From Chryseobacterium piscicola (GTDB lineage Bacteria; Bacteroidota; Bacteroidia; Flavobacteriales; Weeksellaceae): 64,000 nt of DNA. The stretch lies in NCBI RefSeq assembly GCF_900156685.1, contig NZ_FTOJ01000012.1, positions 1 through 64,000 of the forward strand. The letters run 5' to 3'. A model generated the notes under the pieces. The model did not search any database and was not told where the DNA came from. It was given only the letters and a program-made list of their open reading frames with translations. Below are positions 62,072-64,000 of this stretch, in pieces. Within the stretch, counting starts at the first letter, position 1. Each line of letters starts with the position of its first letter. The position numbers and the translations under genes were made by a program.

Positions 62072-62554
62072 ATGAAGCAACTCATTTTAGTAAGGCACGC
62101 AAAGAGCGACTGGCCAGAAGAAACCGAAGACTTCGAAAGACCATTGGCAAACAAAGGTGTAGAAGATGCAATTTTGATGTCTAAATATTTGAAAAGCAAT
62201 AATATAAGTATAGATTATATGCTTTCGAGCCCAGCTTTACGGGCTTTGAATACATGTGAAATATTTAGCCAAACTTATCAGCTTACAATCGAGACAGATG
62301 AAAAACTTTATAATCCACAGGAGAGAAATTTTGAATCTGCAATCTACACTTTAGATGATGCGCACGGTTCGGTTGCTCTTTTTTCTCATAATAACGGAAT
62401 TTCAAATTTTGCCAATTCTATTTCCGAAGATATTTATCATTTCCCAACCTGTGGCGTTGCAGGTTTTCAGATTGAATGTGATTCTTGGTCTCAATTTGAA
62501 GGTGCCAGAAAGAAACTACTTTTTTTTTATGAACCTAGTAAAATAAAAAAGTAA
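62072..62554 (+). CDS. SixA-like histidine phosphatase
   Basis: 160 residues of the histidine phosphatase superfamily. The catalytic RHAK motif has H9, followed by DFERPLANKGVEDA; the second histidine lies in LFSHNNGISNFA. SixA removes phosphate from phosphohistidine of a sensor kinase in E. coli; in this phylum the target is unknown. Monocistronic, divergent from ruvX. Confidence 0.9.
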   Translation: MKQLILVRHAKSDWPEETEDFERPLANKGVEDAILMSKYLKSNNISIDYMLSSPALRALNTCEIFSQTYQLTIETDEKLYNPQERNFESAIYTLDDAHGSVALFSHNNGISNFANSISEDIYHFPTCGVAGFQIECDSWSQFEGARKKLLFFYEPSKIKK

Positions 62555-62730
62555 ATCATTCTATTATTAACTTAAATAATTTTCTTTTTTAATTGGTATT
62601 TTGATCACCGTAGTCTGTAGCAACGTCAAAAAAAATTTTTTTGATGGATGTGGGGATTTTCTGCTCATTATAAATTTTGCATGAAGAGAATATACTTTCT
62701 ATGCAAGGAGGTATTTTTAATTAAATATAA

Positions 62731-62805
62731 GAGTCTATTTTAATTCCATCAATTTTATTTTCCTAATAGCTAAAGGGCTGAATTTAATTATTTTTAAGCT
62801 GACTC
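62731..62805. mobile_element. 75-bp degenerate MITE relic
   Basis: Starts GAGTCTATTTTAA and ends with the complement of GAGTCAGCTTAAAA. The first ~60 bases align with the left part of the 150-bp MITE at 35652 (ATCAA and CTAAAGGG blocks in the same order), but the second hairpin is missing. Flanks are TAA and TGA, so the target duplication is lost or altered. Confidence 0.5.
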
Positions 62806-62844
62806 TGATACTATTTGAATTATATGAAGGTATATTTAACCAAG

Positions 62845-62868
62845 AAATGCAATCCGAAGATTGCATTT
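62845..62868. terminator. Hairpin downstream of nuoN, bidirectional terminator
   Basis: AAATGCAATC (62845-62854) / GATTGCATTT (62859-62868), perfect 10-bp stem. On the minus strand the loop is C(TTCG)G, an extra-stable tetraloop. A T-rich run follows on the + strand; the minus strand tail is only moderately T-rich. Confidence 0.6.
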
Positions 62869-62891
62869 TATTTTTTTATTATAAGAATTTT

Positions 62892-64000
62892 TTATCCTGC
62901 GAATGCAAATATCTTAGCAAAAAGATCAGGGAATATACCTAAAACAATAAGTGAGGCAATTATAAAAACGGCTACTATTTTATAAGTAATAGTTGCTTTT
63001 TCTGACGTTTTGAATGTACTTTCTTTGAAGAAAAACATTGAAATAATAAGTCTTAAATAATAAGCAATAGAAATTGCCGAACCTAAAACAGCAACCAAAA
63101 CGATAAATGTATTTTTATCATTACTTAAAGCTTGTGCAAACAGAGAGAATTTACCCATAAAACCTGCCGTTAAAGGAATTCCTGCCATTGATAGTAATGA
63201 TATAGCTGTTGCTACGGATAACAAGGGTTCTGATTTTGCCAGACCTTTGAAAGCTTCGTAAGATGCTTCTCTCTTTATTTTTTCTACATAAATAAGACAC
63301 ATAAAAACACCAACGGTTGCTAATGAATAAGCAAAAAGGTAAAATGCTAATGTGTAAGTAGACATAGAGTTCATCCCAAAGAATACCAATCCTATATATC
63401 CTGCGTGAGATACAGAAGAGTAGGCAAGCATTCTTTTTGCGTTGGTTTGGGCAAGTCCCATTACGTTGGCTAAAAGTAGAGTGATGATAACGAAAACACC
63501 AAAAATATTAATCCATTCTTGGGTAACTCCTACAAAGCCTATGGTCATCATTTTAAACAAAGCAAAAAATCCTGATATTTTTACGACGCTTGCCATAAAA
63601 GAAGTTACCAGCGAAGGTGAACCGTAGTAAACATCGGGACTCCACATGTGGAAAGGAGCCAAAGCTACCTTGAAAGACATAGCACAAAGGATCATAATTA
63701 CACCGATTGTAAACATGATGTTGCTAGGATTTGCAATGCTGAAATCCTGAATATTCATTAAATCAAAACTACCGGTGCTTCCGTAGATGAAGGCAATTCC
63801 GAACAAAAGGAAACCTGTAGCAAAAGCTCCCATAAGGAAGTATTTGATTGAGGCTTCATTTGATCTTAAATCTGTTTTGTTTGCTCCTGCCAATACGTAT
63901 AAAGGAATAGATAAGATCTCGATTCCGATAAATAAAGTGACCAAGTTTTGGAATCCGAAAAGGGTAATTCCACCACAAAGTGCAAAAAGCATCAGTGCAT
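62892..64000 (-). CDS. nuoN: NADH-quinone oxidoreductase subunit N (partial)
   Basis: At least 369 codons; the frame stays open to the end of the window, so the N-terminus (about 90-110 residues) is missing. Complex I antiporter-like proton-pumping subunit with repeated membrane helices. The conserved Proton_antipo_M elements are present: IGIEILSIPLYVLAG (the key Glu), KYFLMGAFATGFLL with its Lys, APFHMWSPDVYYGSP, and KRMLAYSSVSHAGYIG. Subunits M and L probably lie upstream, outside the window, as in a nuo operon. Confidence 0.96.
   Translation of the reverse strand, partial: ALMLFALCGGITLFGFQNLVTLFIGIEILSIPLYVLAGANKTDLRSNEASIKYFLMGAFATGFLLFGIAFIYGSTGSFDLMNIQDFSIANPSNIMFTIGVIMILCAMSFKVALAPFHMWSPDVYYGSPSLVTSFMASVVKISGFFALFKMMTIGFVGVTQEWINIFGVFVIITLLLANVMGLAQTNAKRMLAYSSVSHAGYIGLVFFGMNSMSTYTLAFYLFAYSLATVGVFMCLIYVEKIKREASYEAFKGLAKSEPLLSVATAISLLSMAGIPLTAGFMGKFSLFAQALSNDKNTFIVLVAVLGSAISIAYYLRLIISMFFFKESTFKTSEKATITYKIVAVFIIASLIVLGIFPDLFAKIFAFAG

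Larger units (their letters stand above)
62555..62891. other. Intergenic region with a shortened MITE copy
   Basis: 337 bp between the phosphatase and nuoN. A homopolymeric palindrome (TCAAAAAAAATTTTTTTGA) lies near 62626-62644, a MITE relic at 62731-62805 and a hairpin at 62845-62868. No gene. Confidence 0.5.

Noticed and set aside
62626..62644. A8T7 palindrome as a terminator
   Set aside because: The stem is A-T only and no gene ends within 70 bp; likely a homopolymer coincidence.

Overview
The window is AT-rich chromosomal DNA from a flavobacterium, most likely Chryseobacterium or a close relative in the Weeksellaceae. The evidence is type IX secretion-associated outer-membrane families (PorV/PorQ-like and PorP/SprF-like), Bacteroidota-only families (DUF5606, DUF3822, GIN-domain lipoprotein), promoter-like TAnnTTTG -7 boxes in front of many genes, few Shine-Dalgarno sites, and intergenic repeat families that look typical of this genus. 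About 56 genes cover most of the DNA. I see no rRNA, tRNA, CRISPR array, prophage or intact insertion sequence.

Layout. 1-2840: VWA protein plus MoxR/ChlI-like AAA+ ATPase. 3052-6204: VanZ-like membrane protein, a secreted protein and an acyl-CoA carboxylase beta chain. 6339-9542: a possible small RNA, a DMT transporter, a PorV/PorQ-family protein and an exported protein. 9597-19938: uvrC, hutH, DUF2059, DODA-type dioxygenase, YceI, a cold-shock gene with a long leader, a DPP-IV-like peptidase and a luciferase-like oxidoreductase. 19997-24459: the sbcDC nuclease operon, headed by an unlisted 56-codon gene that overlaps the sbcD start. 24460-25020: a repeat-rich spacer. 25021-32455: VF530, SlyD-like PPIase, YchJ, M3 peptidase, GIN lipoprotein and a kefF/kefC-like pair. 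32596-34853: lemA, two TPM-domain genes and a decayed lipoprotein gene. 34930-47695: folA, a MITE, TRIC channel, coaD, ddl, PASTA, rluD, porP/sprF-like, hemW, murI, rsmD, DUF3822, Smr and a phosphodiesterase. 47814-57702: serine hydrolase, GAF protein, an HD-PycTM fusion and a 1238-residue phosphoesterase/kinase-like/beta-barrel protein. 57740-64000: ruvX-def-DUF5606-mazG housekeeping genes, a SixA-like phosphatase and the truncated nuoN.

Most of the window is ordinary core genome. The parts that deserve attention are the 52.8-57.7 kb divergent pair (an HD domain fused to a Pycsar-type membrane effector without a visible cyclase, facing a lipoprotein that joins a metallophosphoesterase, a segment with atypical-kinase-like motifs and an outer-membrane barrel), a MITE whose two hairpin loops are perfectly complementary, the small coupled gene in front of sbcD, a possible small RNA at 6.35-6.47 kb, and a pseudogene at 32.6-33.0 kb. 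Starts were moved downstream of the longest open frame for eight genes where family alignment or a promoter-like box favours the internal ATG.
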